DNA of 64,000 nt from Pseudeuparius sepicola. Lineage: Eukaryota; Arthropoda; Insecta; Coleoptera; Anthribidae. Shown in pieces: positions 42,640 to 54,580 of the stretch (the stretch's first letter is position 1; each line of letters opens with the position of its first letter). The position numbers and the translations under genes were made by a program. The stretch spans positions 50,653,223-50,717,222 of the forward strand of contig OY987303.1 of assembly GCA_963920635.1 (NCBI GenBank), written 5' to 3'. A model generated the notes under the pieces. That model searched no databases, was not told where the DNA came from, and saw only the letters and a list, made by a program, of their open reading frames with translations.

Positions 42640-45600
42640 ATCCTGAATAATCAGAGCATTTTCGTATATCGTTGGAGCTAGGAATACAAAGTGTACAGTA
42701 AGTAGATTCACCTCCTCCCATCTCACAAAAAAGCAAGTTTGGCTCACATCTGCTTTAGATAAGTGTGATCTAGTAACTGTTATTTGCAATTTTTTTGTTA
42801 TTAAATATTGTTCGCCACAAACTTTGTGATATTTTGCATTATTCTGTTAAGATATGAGCAAGATTAGAAATATCCAGGTGCCGGAGAATAGTTTCTATTT
42901 TTGCGTAATCTTCTAAGTTATTTTCTAAAGATGCATATCCGTTCTGTAGGCGTCGTAAGTAGTTCCTTGGATAGAATTTGACAAATTATGCTTAAAAACC
43001 CATTTAATTTCTTGCTTTGAGGCTAAGCTAACTTCGCAAGTTCCCTTTTGTTAGCCAAACCGTTCACTTTATCTTGAAACACCTGCAACAAGAAAGCACA
43101 CAGTGGTAGTGGACGAAAAATCGAAGTAGAAATGTTTGTGAAATATCCTAAAAATAAATGAATTTTGTTTCGCAAAGGTTGTTGAAACACCTTCAAAACG
43201 TGATATCGCATGCCCTATTTTCTAGTAATTAATTTGGGGTGTAAAACTTATCCCCATAAATGGTGGGGGATGTAAAATATTAGAATAAAAAATCCGACAC
43301 GTAAATAGGTACTAAATTTCCGTATGGACATATTTTTTACCTTGCTCGATTCAGAATGCTACATGGAAAAATCGATATATTTATTGACAGTGTATTTAAA
43401 ATTTCAAGGGATGCAATTTTGAAGTGGGGAACATTGTTTAAATAAATTGTTTAATGTAAATAAATCGAAAAAAAAAATAAAATTTTTTTTGAGGTAGTTT
43501 AGACAATGTTGCCGATGGGTGTTTCAAATTTTGTACACTAGTAGAACACTAAAAGACGGTTAGTTTGAGACCTGGTAGGTTGAAATCGGTTAATAATTTG
43601 TTTAAATAATTGCAAAAAACGATCAAATTTTCAAAAAATTTCATATATTTTTCATTCGTTGGGAAAATCATCTGTGCACTTCAAACGTTCAAGAAATAAG
43701 CTATATGTTACCCTTAAGTTTCCTAGAAAATTTCGTAAAAGATATAAATTAGATTATGAGAAATTTAATTTGTTTATTAAAAAGGGTATACGGTATACTT
43801 AATGTATATGTTACGGCTAATACGAGAAATTAGTTAATCCGCGTTTCAGCCTGCTAAATCGTGTTTTAAAAAGGCATTTTTTTGGCAAAGTTGGGCCTAG
43901 GAACGGAATTCGGGCTCAATACTTCTAAGCACTATGACGCCTTTATAAAAGAGTCTTCAAGATGGTCCCTAGCCCTAAGTTATCCGGTTATTAATATAAT
44001 AACTCATAATACTTTACTACTTCTACAACGTACAAACATTTGCAGTTTTATCCCACGAATTTTGGTAGATGTGAACATCGGATTATTAGATCCATGAGAG
44101 CATCGAATTTCGGCAAATTATCGGATTGCCCTATCACGTAATCCTTGTCCATGATAATTTACCTACACTAGACAACACGATAACCACACGAACACACGAC
44201 AAATTGCATTAGTTAAAGCTCAAAGGTTGCAATACTTTAAATAATAGATATTCATACTCAAGCTAGAGACATTTGAATAGAAAAGTTAAATTTGCCTTTA
44301 GATTTCAGCCTAAGGGAAAATTGTGGAACTTAGTCTTTAATTATCATAAATAAATAAGGGTTAAAAGCCGTTGTTTTATTTATTACGTCTTATGTTGGTG
44401 CATCTACTGTAATCTGAGTACAATTTTAGAGCAATAATTAAAAATATTGCCAAGTACCCTGTTATGTGTAAGTATAGTGTCATACGTTATTTATTCATGT
44501 CATCAATAAAAATTAACTTTTCTGGCCCTTCTGTCGGTAAACTCCCTGATAATATCAGTAAAATCATCAGATAAATAACCAAGGACGGAGGGAGCACAAG
44601 CATCAAAATGCACACATTTGGAGTCAACCAAAATCTAGCGGAAATCTACCGAAGTAAAGAAAGGATACGCCCGTCAGTAGATACAACGTTTACCTGTGAT
44701 AAGTTATATCCTGAGAAATATCAATTTAGTAAAAGCAGTCACTATATCCTAAATACAAATAAATAGATATAAATTAACAAAAAAAAAACACTTGAAACAC
44801 ACGCGTAAACAATCAAAGAATATGACACACTGGAGTAAACAAACAGTGCAGAGAGATTGCATGCGGAACCCATCTATTTTGCAATGAAATTCTGTAAATA
44901 ATGGAGTACGTGGCACCACTCAAAAATATATTGGCTCTGTTTACTTTTTGATCTTTCTCCCTCTATCCTTTGTTTATTAAAAATCGAAATTGATTACAAA
45001 TTGAAGAAGGTACATACGTGCGACTTAAATCCGCCATCTTGACGACGTCAAGAGATGATCTTGACCCCCCCCAGGAGAGTGTCTCCAGGTAGTTTTTTAA
45101 ACCTTAATATGTGAACAAGCTGTGCGCTAAATTTTGTGCTGGTATCCGGCACTGAGATATTTTTACGCTAACGCCACAGACTATATGTAACTATGCTCAC
45201 GCGCAGGGTGTGACGTCAGTGCGCCTGCGCTGTCCATAGGGCTGACATTCGGCTCTAGCGAGCGGATGTATAGGGCCATGGCACAACCTTCTCAAGCTTA
45301 CAAGCCCTGTGCAAACATGTGGCAACGCCGCAGCGGGACGGTTCAACGGGTCTATGCAGTCTAGAGCAGTCTGCACTTTGGCTTAGTTTATTTTTTCTAA
45401 TAAATGTTCAACCCTCTTTTTAATTATAATTAAATACTTTTGTGAACTTTGTTTCAATAATTGGGTATCTAAGTAAGTAGGTACGTTTGTTTAACAGACA
45501 ATAAAAGCAGTAGCAAATAACAAAATATAGGTACACAGAAGTATACCTAAGTATTTATAATAAGTACGATTTGTGGTGTGGATGGGTACATTTTCGACAA

Positions 45601-46801
45601 ATAATTTGGCAAATTTGGGCAAATAGAGGGGACTACATTTTGTTGTAAGTCGAATTTTTGGGAGAATTTTTCGCAAAGTGCTGATGATGATTACTTATCT
45701 TCCCTTATGGTTAAATTTTCATAAAAATACAAACAACAAGCGAACAGAGAACAGCATGTTGTGAAGGAGACTAATCTATTCTGATGATTGAAATGGCAGT
45801 TAGGGTCAATTTCACAATACATTTAACTAAGGTATTTTTTGACTTTAACATTAGGTAAAGAAACTTTTGCAACAATACTAAACAATGGCTGGATTGTTAG
45901 AAAGCTCTACCTTAGTTGGTCTATGCCATTGGCACTTAATCAGTTTATTCTTAAATTTTCGTCCTTTGGAAAGTCCAAAACGAATACAAGTTGACCGATT
46001 GCCGTCAAGCAAAGAAAACCTAGCTACTTCATGTTATTATTACGATTTTACTTACAGCCAGGTATATTACTAAGTTCTAGCTTCCCTCGATGGTTCTAGG
46101 CATCTTGAGGCTTGAAATTGTAAAAGAAATATTCTTCACTTCGAACTTTTATAGAAATGTTTCACTTGTGCACAAACAAAACAAATTTATAAAAAAGCTG
46201 TCGCCAGCACTTCAGGCTGTCTGTTTCCACCCAGAGACACACTGCCTCGTCGTAGCAATCTGGCGACGATAGCACTACCCGCACTACACAAATTAATTCT
46301 GGTAAATTTCTTGTAAAATTAACTGACAGGGAGTGACAGGCCACGCCGCGCCGCGCAGACCCGCAGACCCGCAAGTCATGTTGCCAGCATTCTCAACTTC
46401 AGGGCTTTCCAAGAGTCGGCTGTGGCCATGGGCATCCTGTGTCTTGTCGCTACATTGCACATATGGCCTGGCTATATGGGACACCAGAAAAAAACTAGAC
46501 ATTAAAGCCAAAGGGACGGTGGCAGATTATGTTTTCCATTTTCACTAGTACAAAACACCTACAGTCAAGTTTCACCCAAGTAACTAGCGGTAAACGAAGT
46601 CCCCTCGTGAGTTACAGAATTTGATACCGTATTATAAACAATAACGTCATACGATGACGTCACGGCCCTGTTACCTGCCTCTCGCGAAAATACAGCGGTT
46701 AGCGGTTACACATTTTCAGTAACCGTTTATTTTAAAACGGTATGTCCCAAAAAAATCATCACAATATTCGGCATTAATAGACAAGGGGAGAGATTACCAT
46801 A
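42640..46801. other. Long non-coding interval with two GC-richer patches
   Basis: I see no supportable exon or complete transposon in these 4.2 kb. 45180-45380 and 46320-46470 are richer in G+C and CpG than the rest. The first has a CRE-like TGACGTCA (45211-45218) next to an NRF-1-like GCGCCTGCGC (45221-45230); the second is followed by TGACGTCA at 46655-46662. They could be promoter or enhancer DNA, or old TE ends. Open frames at 43882-44097, 45885-46073 and 46293-46548 have no recognised similarity. Confidence 0.45.
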
Positions 46802-47666
46802 ATGGACCGGGAGATACTGACAGATTTTTGGACGTGATTTTACTCAATATGCCTTTCATAGGTCATTATGTTGCGTATATTCTCACAATAATAAGGTATG
46901 AATCAGAGAGTCATCCTGGGTTCTTCATATGGAAAAATGAATTTTCATTTATTCGAAAAATATGAGTTTTGATATAATTTTAGTTAGGCTGCCATGTGTT
47001 TTATAATGAAGTTCAAAATAGAAAATTCCTCGGAAAACTATAGGCATACCGTTAGCGTGGGTCCAAAGGGCTATTATTGCCACGTGATCTTGTATTTTAA
47101 TAATTAATTTTTCCACGTTTCTGAACAGGCTGCCAATGAGAAGTATACAAGTTCTTGTTACGAAACTGCCGAAGAAAAGATGGCATACCGTTTGCGCATG
47201 TCCAAGTACGCTTTACATCGAATAAATCGTTTAAATTATTAAATAAAATTCATTTTAAACAGTACTTGGACATGCGCAAAAGGTATGCCATCCATTTTTC
47301 AGCATTTTCATAACAAGCACTTGCATACTTCTCATTGGCAGCCTGTTCAGAAACGTTGAAAAATTAATTATTAAAATACAAGATCACGTGGCAATAATAG
47401 CCCTTTGGACCCACCTAACGGTATGCCTATGGTTTTCCGAGGAATTTTCATTTTGAACTTCATTATAAAACACATGGCAGCCTGTATAAAATCATATCAA
47501 AACGCATATTTTTCGAATAATTGAAAACTCAGTTTTTCATATGAAGAACCCAGGATGACTCTCTAATTCATACCTTATTATTGTGAGAATATGTGCCACA
47601 TAATGCCCTTTGCAAGGCATACTGAGTAAAATCACGTCCAAAAATCTGTCACTATCTCCCGGTCTA
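46802..47666. mobile_element. Giant foldback element, about 865 bp
   Basis: The left arm from GACCGGGAGATACTGACAGA to about 47215 is answered inverted by 47250-47660 (TCTGTCACTATCTCCCGGTC). The centre holds CGCATGTCCAAGTAC and its complement around a spacer of about 40 bp. TA flanks both ends (46800-46801, 47667-47668). It has no gene. Confidence 0.8.
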
Positions 47667-47837
47667 TAAGGTGCATATCAAAAGTTAATAACAAAGATTA
47701 CGATGAAAGTCAAACAAGTGCCAATATGTCGGTTTCTATAAATATTATAATATTTTCCTGCTGCTATGCACGCAAGTTTCCTCTTTACTCTGTTGTTTTA
47801 CTCTTGAATGGGCCACCCTCTACATAGATTCTATGTA

Positions 47838-49329
47838 CAGGGTGGGCCAAATTGGACACTTTTAAAGGGAAACTCCTATTTTTTACGGAGATAGATGAAA
47901 ACTGATATCGATGTCTGAGGCTCATTTTTTATGAGTTACAGGGCGTTTTTCGAAAATGTGCGTTTTCGAAAAGTGGCCGTAACTTTTTTCGGGTTGAAAA
48001 TTTTGTGTTTCTGTAAAAATATTCCTATAGCACTTTTTTACGTAGAATCCAACGCTGCTACTATATTTTTCTTCAAGTCAATGGTTTAAGAGTTACCGGT
48101 GAAAAAAAATATTTTTTAAATGGAGCGCCCTGTATATTTTTGCATTTTTTATTAGAGCAAAAAATTACCATTCCAAAAGTATATATCACTTAATGATTCA
48201 CTTAAGTAGTTATCAATTACTAATAGCTTTTATGATTTCATGTGTATAATTATTGGTAGCGCACCCTTTCAACGAGTAGGCTTTGGACGGTGAGACAATG
48301 AAACAACCGTGAAAAAATACTTACTGTTACCTGTCAAATTTTCAGTTAAGCTGTTTTGGCAGTGTAAAGATTTTTCTGTTTTTGTGTAATTTATAAACTT
48401 TATAACATGCAATGAAATTTGAAAGTTATAAAAAATGGGATATGATAGTCTGTTTTATACAATCCGGGGAAAATGCAACGAGCAATTTATACTACGAGCG
48501 GTATCCAGAGAGAAGACATCCTTTCAAGAACATTTTTGCAAGATTGCGACACAATTTGATTAATATTGTTAGAGTAATAGTTAATAGATTTGATTGATAG
48601 TAGGCCGAAAAGGTAGGTACAAGTTAAACAGAGATAGGCATTTTCCCCGGATTGTATAAAACAGACTTATCATAATATCCCATTTTTCATAACTTTCAAA
48701 TTTCATTGTAGGTATGTTATAGTTTATAAATTACACAAAAATAGAAAAATCTTTACCCTGCCTAAACAGCGTAACTGAAAATTTGACAGGTAACAGTAAA
48801 CATTTTTCCAGAGTTGTTTCATTGTCTCACCGTACAAAGCCTACTTGTTGAAAGGGCGCGCTTCCAATTATACACATGAAAACATAAAAGCTATTAGTAA
48901 TTGATAACTACTTAAGTAAATCATTAAGTGTAATATATTTTTTGGAAAGGTAATTTTTCGCGCTATCAAAAAATGCCAAAATATACAGGGTGTTTCATTT
49001 AAAAAATAATATTTTTTTATCGGAAACTCTTAAACCATTGACTGGAAAAAAAATGTAGTAGCAGCATTGAATTCTACGTAATAAAGTGCTTTAAGAATGT
49101 TTTTACAGAAATACAAAATTTTCAACCCGAAAGAAGTTACGGCCACTTTTCGAAAACGCACATTTTCGAAAAACGCCCTGTAACTCAAGAACGGTGACAG
49201 ATATCGATCTGCGGTTTTCGCCACTAAGTTTGTCATAAAAAATGAGCCTCAGACGCCGATATCAGTTTTCGTCTATCTCCGTCAAAAATAGGAGTTCCCC
49301 TTTAAAAGTGTCCAATCTGGCCCACCCTG
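47838..49329. mobile_element. 1.5-kb foldback with DUF4817-type coding spacer
   Basis: After TA (47836-47837) it begins CAGGGTGGGCCAAATTGGAC. The inverted end is GTCCAATCTGGCCCACCCTG before TA (49330-49331). The arms are about 640 bp each and the spacer is about 48475-48635. It looks like a Tc1/IS630-type transposon with very long TIRs from which nearly all of the transposase gene has been deleted. Confidence 0.85.
48412..48597 (+). pseudogene. DUF4817-like helix-turn-helix fragment of a transposase
   Basis: The frame reads KKWDMIVCFIQSGENATSNL, then YYERYPERRHPFKNIFARLR and HNL. This matches the pattern of the DUF4817 N-terminal domain (YxERYP-R-HP---F-R), which sits ahead of the DDE_3 domain in many insect IS630/Tc1-type transposases. 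The first 20 or so codons lie inside the left arm. The frame ends soon after the domain, with no catalytic region. Confidence 0.75.
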
Positions 49330-49331
49330 TA

Positions 49332-49951
49332 GGTACAGTGTTAGTGTTAGTATGAAGACATAAACAATATAATACATTTGGAAAGCTTTTGCCCCGGCCT
49401 TTGCTAACAGTCATACGTAACAGTTTGGGATAATTAAAATATTATAGGAATAGAACCAGTAGCAAATATAAAAGAAAAATAAAAGAGTCAGCTTATATTT
49501 TAACGAGTGGGATAAATGTGCAGATATTTCGAAGAGTTTATTGGAATGTGGTTTGCTCTGATAGAAAATGAGACATAAAAAGACGGTTTCGCAAAGTCAG
49601 GTCTCTTGACACCGGAGTTATAGGTTTAGACTTCAAAAGACCGGCAAACATATTCCATTTTATGAATTTTTTAGTTGAAGTGTCAGAAAATAGATACAGA
49701 TCTATCGTCTTTGATTTTCGGCATAGGGAGTAGTAATATCAATAATTTTCTTAGAAATAAATAATTAATTTATGCATTTCTGAAACTGGGGTGCCAAATA
49801 ACGTGATTCAATAAAGAAATATATATTTTTATAAAATAACATTATTAGTTTATTTTTACCAGCAAATTTCAAGTAATAATTTTGCAGAAAAATTATAAAA
49901 GCCCAAGGCAAATGGATGAAAAATATAAATTAATTAGATGTTTCGTTTCAG
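49332..49951. other. Non-coding interval, likely TRP-gene intron
   Basis: AT-rich with no recognised element. It runs directly into the acceptor of the TRP exon and is therefore probably intron sequence of that gene. Confidence 0.5.
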
Positions 49952-50186
49952 TTTGTTGCACACTCAAATGTTCAGCAACTGCTCGCATCAATATGGTACG
50001 AAGGATTGCCAGGATTTAGAAGAAAAAATATGGTACTGCAAGCATTAGAAATAGTACGGATAGGTGTACTGTTTCCGTTTTTTTCTGTAGCATACGTTAT
50101 AGCTCCGCACTCCGTAGTTGGACTGACGATGAGAAAACCGTTCATAAAATTTATATGTCACTCAGCGTCGTACTTCACTTTTCTAT
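49952..50186 (+). CDS. Internal exon of a TRP-family cation channel (TRPC/TRP-gamma-like)
   Basis: Acceptor TTTCGTTTCAG precedes 49952 and donor GTAAGT follows 50186, giving 235 nt (78 codons plus 1 nt). The residues start FVAHSNVQQLLASIWYEGLP and GFRRKNM, and end APHSVVGLTMRKPFIKFICH with SASYFTFL. The FVAH-NVQQLLA-IWYEGLPGFRRK block is characteristic of insect TRP, TRPL and TRP-gamma. It is the linker helix region running into the first membrane segment (hydrophobic IGVLFPFFSVAYVIA, about residues 37-51), between the ankyrin repeats and the pore domain. The protein would be a plasma-membrane calcium-permeable channel. No neighbouring exons were found in the window, so the introns on both sides are long; the upstream one may include much of the repeat-filled DNA described above. 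Paralogue assignment is uncertain. Confidence 0.85.
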
Positions 50187-51093
50187 GTAAGTATATATAT
50201 ATATATATCTTTGTAACTAGACCTATTTTACTACGTTTTTACTAACTCACTTTCTTGTACTTTTGTTTGTCGGTTCCTCAAAGTTTGCAATCGATTTTAA
50301 AGTAATTTCCCGATGAGCTAGAGACTTAAAACATAGCTCTGGATGACAATGCAATAACAACTCGCTAATTATAATGAATATTGTATAGAAATATTTGACT
50401 AGTGGAAATTTATGAATAGATAAGCACCTGCATTGGTAACTAAGAGGAATCTGGAATTAATTAAAACCTAAACTAACTAAATAATTTTCTTTCGCGTTTT
50501 TAAAAAGGACTAAAAATTAGAAACTATTTCTTTTAGCCCCATACCGATTCGAAAAAACGTTGGCCGTGCAATAAATAATAGTAAGAACAAGAGTATAACA
50601 AGAAAACATTATTTGCAGTGCAATAACAATTGTTAATGATTAATGACTTAATTACACGCATCAATAAATTATCTATTGCATGCGCCTCACGTTTTTCGGA
50701 TTTTTTTGGAGCTAGAAGAAATTATTTTATACTTTTTAGTCAATTTTTATATTATTTTGTACTTTTTAGTCCTTTTTAGAAACGTGGTATAATAATAAAA
50801 ACTATTTAAATTTTATTATTATTACAATATACCATTGTGCCATTGGTGTGTAGACAGAGACTATTAGCACCCAGATTTTTGAACATATCAAATTGATTTA
50901 TTTATTTTTGATTTACAACTTCCAGTTATCTGAAAATGATAGGATAATAACTGGAGCTGAAAGTACAACAGTAGGTTAGGTTCAATGTATCCACGCTAAG
51001 TCTCTCACTACCCTATAACTTTTTTGTGCGATAGAAAACAAAATTTATATAAAAGTTATATTACTAAGTTTTTTTTTAGATTTTCCTGTTATA
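50187..51093. other. Non-coding interval after the TRP exon
   Basis: It starts with the exon's GTAAGT donor and a short (TA)n run (50193-50207). No further TRP exon, transposon end or RNA gene was recognised. Presumably intron. Confidence 0.5.
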
Positions 51094-51579
51094 CAGTGAC
51101 CGGCAGAAAGTTGGACACAAAAATTTAATATTTTTAAACTCTGATTTCGATTAATTTGAATTTCTAGCTGCTAATCGAACAAAATTAAAGTTTACTGCAA
51201 ATTCATGTGTTATCCGATGATAAGTTGCACTTGTGGTATTTTGTTTTTTTATAATACACAGGGTGGTCGAAAAAAATACAAAAAAAGTTAAATTTCTTTT
51301 TTTTACTAGGTGTCTGTGCCTTTAAATCTGACATCCACCTTTGATTCCAAACGACTTTTGTAAGTAACTTCTTACTGTATTTTAAAAAATAAGGGTACTT
51401 TACTCTTTAGTTATTTTGACATTTTTGAATCTGCCTCGTATCCAAAAAGAGATATTTAAATTTTGATATGCGCGTTTTGAGTTTGAAATGATGTACCAAC
51501 TTTTATCAAGAATAAAATTTTCTGAGAAATTAATAATAAAAAAGTTTTCCATTTGTGTCCAACTTTTTGCCGGTCACTG
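51094..51579. mobile_element. 486-bp MITE
   Basis: TA (51092-51093) is followed by CAGTGACCGGCAGAAAGTTG. The inverted end reads AACTTTTTGCCGGTCACTG before TA (51580-51581). The TIR is about 35 bp with one gap. It has a Tc1/mariner-type terminus and no gene. Confidence 0.88.
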
Positions 51580-52126
51580 TATGATATTCTCCAAATAAAA
51601 TAAGAATTTCAGGAAAATTTTAAAGCCTCCAAACATTTTGGGATTTTACTGTTATTCTCTTGGTAGTACATTTATATTAAATAGCCGAATAGGACTTAAG
51701 TTAGAAGTGTGAGCTTCACCCCCAAAAACCACCGTTAACATGCACTGCAGAGATTTTTCTCATTTTTCTCAGAAACCATTAGTTGCACAGAAAATTTTAT
51801 ACTTACTAAAAATATCCCTTATTAAATTCTCCACAAAAAATATTGTTTTACCTATTTAATTTTATCCAATGAGTTTCGAGCAATAACCGGGAGAAAAGAG
51901 TACTTAGTTCCCAGAAGTAATTTAATGTTCGAAGTATACACGCGACAGATATACCTAATACTGCAAAATATATTGACGAAAACATGTTTTTTTGTGTAAT
52001 ATTTTTGTTCTCGAAAAGTTTTTAATTTATTCCCAACGTTTCGACTTATTTAAAGTCATCTTCAGGGTTCTTCCAGTGTGAATAACTTATTTCAATATTT
52101 AAAATTTGTTTTTGGAATCTTCTAAG

Positions 52127-52526
52127 TACGAAGGCCTGGAAGGGACACTCGTATATTTTTTTCTAGATTCGCTCCTAAAATTTCCACTTATAAGTCGAAT
52201 CTTTAAAATTTCGACTTATAAGTCGAAATATTGACCCAAAATTTCGACTTATAACTCGAAACTTTAAAGCTTCGACTTATAAGTCGAAATATTGACCGTC
52301 AATATTTCGACTTATAAGTCGAAGCTTTAAAGTTTCGAGTTATAAGTCGAAATATTAGTTCAATATTTCGACTTATAAGTCGAAACTTTAAAGCTTCGAG
52401 TTATAAGTCGAAATTTTGGGTCAATATTTCGAGTTATAAGTCGAAATGTTAAAGTTTCGACTTATAAGTCGAAATTTTAGAAGCGGATTTAGAAAAAAAA
52501 GCGAGTGTCCCATCCAGGCCTTCGTA
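52127..52526. mobile_element. TIR element built of nested 20-bp palindromes
   Basis: The inverted ends are TACGAAGGCCTGGAAGGGAC (52127 on) and GTCCCATCCAGGCCTTCGTA (to 52526); TA at each tip may be the target duplication. The interior 52190-52483 contains ten copies of TTTCGACTTATAAGTCGAAA or close variants (CGAGTTATAAGTCG and similar), each itself a palindrome. They are separated by short spacers such as CTTTAAAG and ATATTGACC. The whole array is also nearly palindromic about 52297. Confidence 0.9.
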
Positions 52527-52680
52527 TATCTAAGTAACATAAGTATATGGCAAGTGTTTACAAACGGACTGTTCAGTTAATAAAAAATGTAAGCATTTAC
52601 TAGTTCTTAAAATATGGCTTGGTAAAACTTGCTTTTTTTTCTACATTGTAGTAGGAACGTGTTATAATTTTCTTGATTGG

Positions 52681-53037
52681 CTAGCTTCTTTCTAAGTTTT
52701 GCCCATTCTGTTCCATGAAACCATTAGTCCTTTGAATTGTATTATTAATGGTGTGGTGGTTATTTTTTCCAATGCCAGTGAGTAAAGCTTGGATATAGTC
52801 TTTGCCTTTCTGTGAAACTTCAATTTCTTCAACTATTAGCATGGAAATAGCACAAAGAGTAAGATAATGAACTTGAATCGCATGGCCCAAATGCTTATAG
52901 ACATAGATGCAGAAGCGTATTGGTATGACAGCTGGCCGCATGATTTCAACTCTCATAAGATTATAGAATAAGATGTTATTAATATGTAGAATGTAGACAG
53001 TATATATCTTTACTTGAAGCGAGTAGGGCCCGATCAT
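52681..53037 (-). other. Unrecognised 118-codon open frame
   Basis: The frame has a hydrophobic middle (AVIPIRFCIYVYKHLGHAIQ, then YLTLCAISMLIVEE) and a polar end. I do not recognise a family. Its first 30 or so codons lie in the segment that is repeated inverted at 53985-54085, so part of it at least is repeat DNA. It may be a decayed gene or chance. Confidence 0.3.
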
Positions 53038-54085
53038 TGTTATTTAAAGAAGTTGTGGTTAATTTTTAGGCAAATCTACTCTCATATGATTATAGAACAA
53101 AATAGGAAAGAAGGCCCATGGAGCAACAAAAAAAAGGTCCCTTGCTCCTTCAGAAATCTGCTAGGCGTATTTTCGGGGCCCCGAAAATCCTCCGCTGTTA
53201 AATACGGCGCGAAAGACGGGGGCAAGTCTGGACCTCGGGGCCGCGAGTTGTGTGCGAAGTCCCGCTATACAGCCAGTGCCATATACCGTTCAATGACCAG
53301 GAAAAAAAATTTTTCACACGCGTTTTTCGGGAGATCTGACGGTACGGTAAGATGGCCGGAGAAAGGGTCTACATATTTAACGAAACCTTTTCAGGTACAT
53401 TATTTCCCGTTTTCGAGTTATTAAGGATTTTCGCCAAAAACAAAAACGACCAAAGCAGGTGGGACGCATCTTTTTTACGTGATTGGTCGGCACGTCGCGT
53501 CGTCTAAAAGCCAAAGTCCGAAAACTGTCAGAAATTGTCCCCTTTCGCCGAGCTACAGCTAAGTTATTTCGGCTCGGGGCTCTGGGGTCGGAATTTTTAA
53601 AGCTTCCCTCAAGTCTTCAGGTGAGGTGCAGATGCTTCCGGTGCCCTCGAGAAATCAAAAAATGAGAAAAAACACGCAATTTCTAAGACCATTTGTTCGG
53701 GATTTCCCGTCAATTTCGTTAATTCTACAACCGTCCCGTTTCTCGAAACTTGAAAATCGGGAGTCGGGAAATTTGGTTAAAAATCGGATTTTCGAGGTTT
53801 ATTTCGGTACTGGAGGAAAGTACAAGACCCAATTAAGAAATTTACCACCTCCTTGGATTTTTAGAATGGCGCACTTTTCGAATTTATCAAAAGACTTTAG
53901 CGAAAAAGTAGTAAATAATATGTTAGTGGGACGGGTGGTACCTATTACAAAATTAAAAATTTACCACATAATTATCTGAGGCAACCTACTCGCTTCAAGT
54001 AAAGAAATATACTCTCCACATTTTACACAACATCTTATTCTATAATCTTATGAGAGTTGAAATCATGCGGCCGGCTCTTGGACTA
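52930..54085. repeat. Inverted duplication of about 95 bp flanking a 950-bp insert
   Basis: 52930-53030 and 53990-54085 are inverted copies (TTATTCTATAATCTTATGAG and CCTACTCGCTTCAAGTAAAG on the right; complements on the left). A third, partial trace (CTCTCATATGATTATAGAAC) is at 53079. The insert is GC-richer, and its 53530-53690 part is related to 8459-8610 (CAAGTCTTCAGGTGAGGT versus CCAGTCTTCAGGTGAGGT). No protein in the insert was recognised. Confidence 0.65.
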
Positions 54086-54578
54086 TACTATACCATTGAC
54101 CAAAATCCCGCCAGTCTACTGTCAGTCATAAGAATCCCTATTGATCCCAAGAATGACATTAACACGATGCCCTTGCTTTAATGGTTGATCAAAAGTTACG
54201 AAGCAACCCCTGATTTCGATCGCTCGTTGCTCGAAATGCATTGGATAAAATGAAGCAGGTATAAGAACCTTTTTGTAGAAAATTTTATAACGAACATTTT
54301 TAGTAAGTATAAAATTTTCTGTACGACCAATTGTTTCTGAGAAAAGCGAGATAAAGCTCCGCAGTGGGTGATTTTTGTGGCTGAAGATCGCACTTCTAAC
54401 TTAAGAAATCTTTCGATTTTGAAAAGTCTCCCCTTGGTGCGTATAATATCCATATATCAAAACTTTATAAATTGGTTTTCTAATTATGCTAATATCAATG
54501 GACTATCGTTAAAATAAATATTTTTTGTTATTGCATTGATCGTCCATCTTTATCACGAGATCCACAAATTCAAGTATA
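54086..54578. other. Non-coding stretch
   Basis: No gene or clear element. Some sequence (GAAAATTTTATA, CCAATTGTTTCTGAGAAA) looks similar in kind to 51760-51800 in inverted order, which may be traces of an old repeat. Confidence 0.4.
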
Positions 54579-54580
54579 TA

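Noticed and set aside
43882..44097. 71-codon frame as a gene
   Set aside because: No family resemblance, no splice context, ordinary AT-rich composition.
53014..53979. Frames of 60-136 codons in the GC-richer insert
   Set aside because: Low-complexity basic composition, no recognised domain, and overlap with repeat DNA related to 8459-8610.
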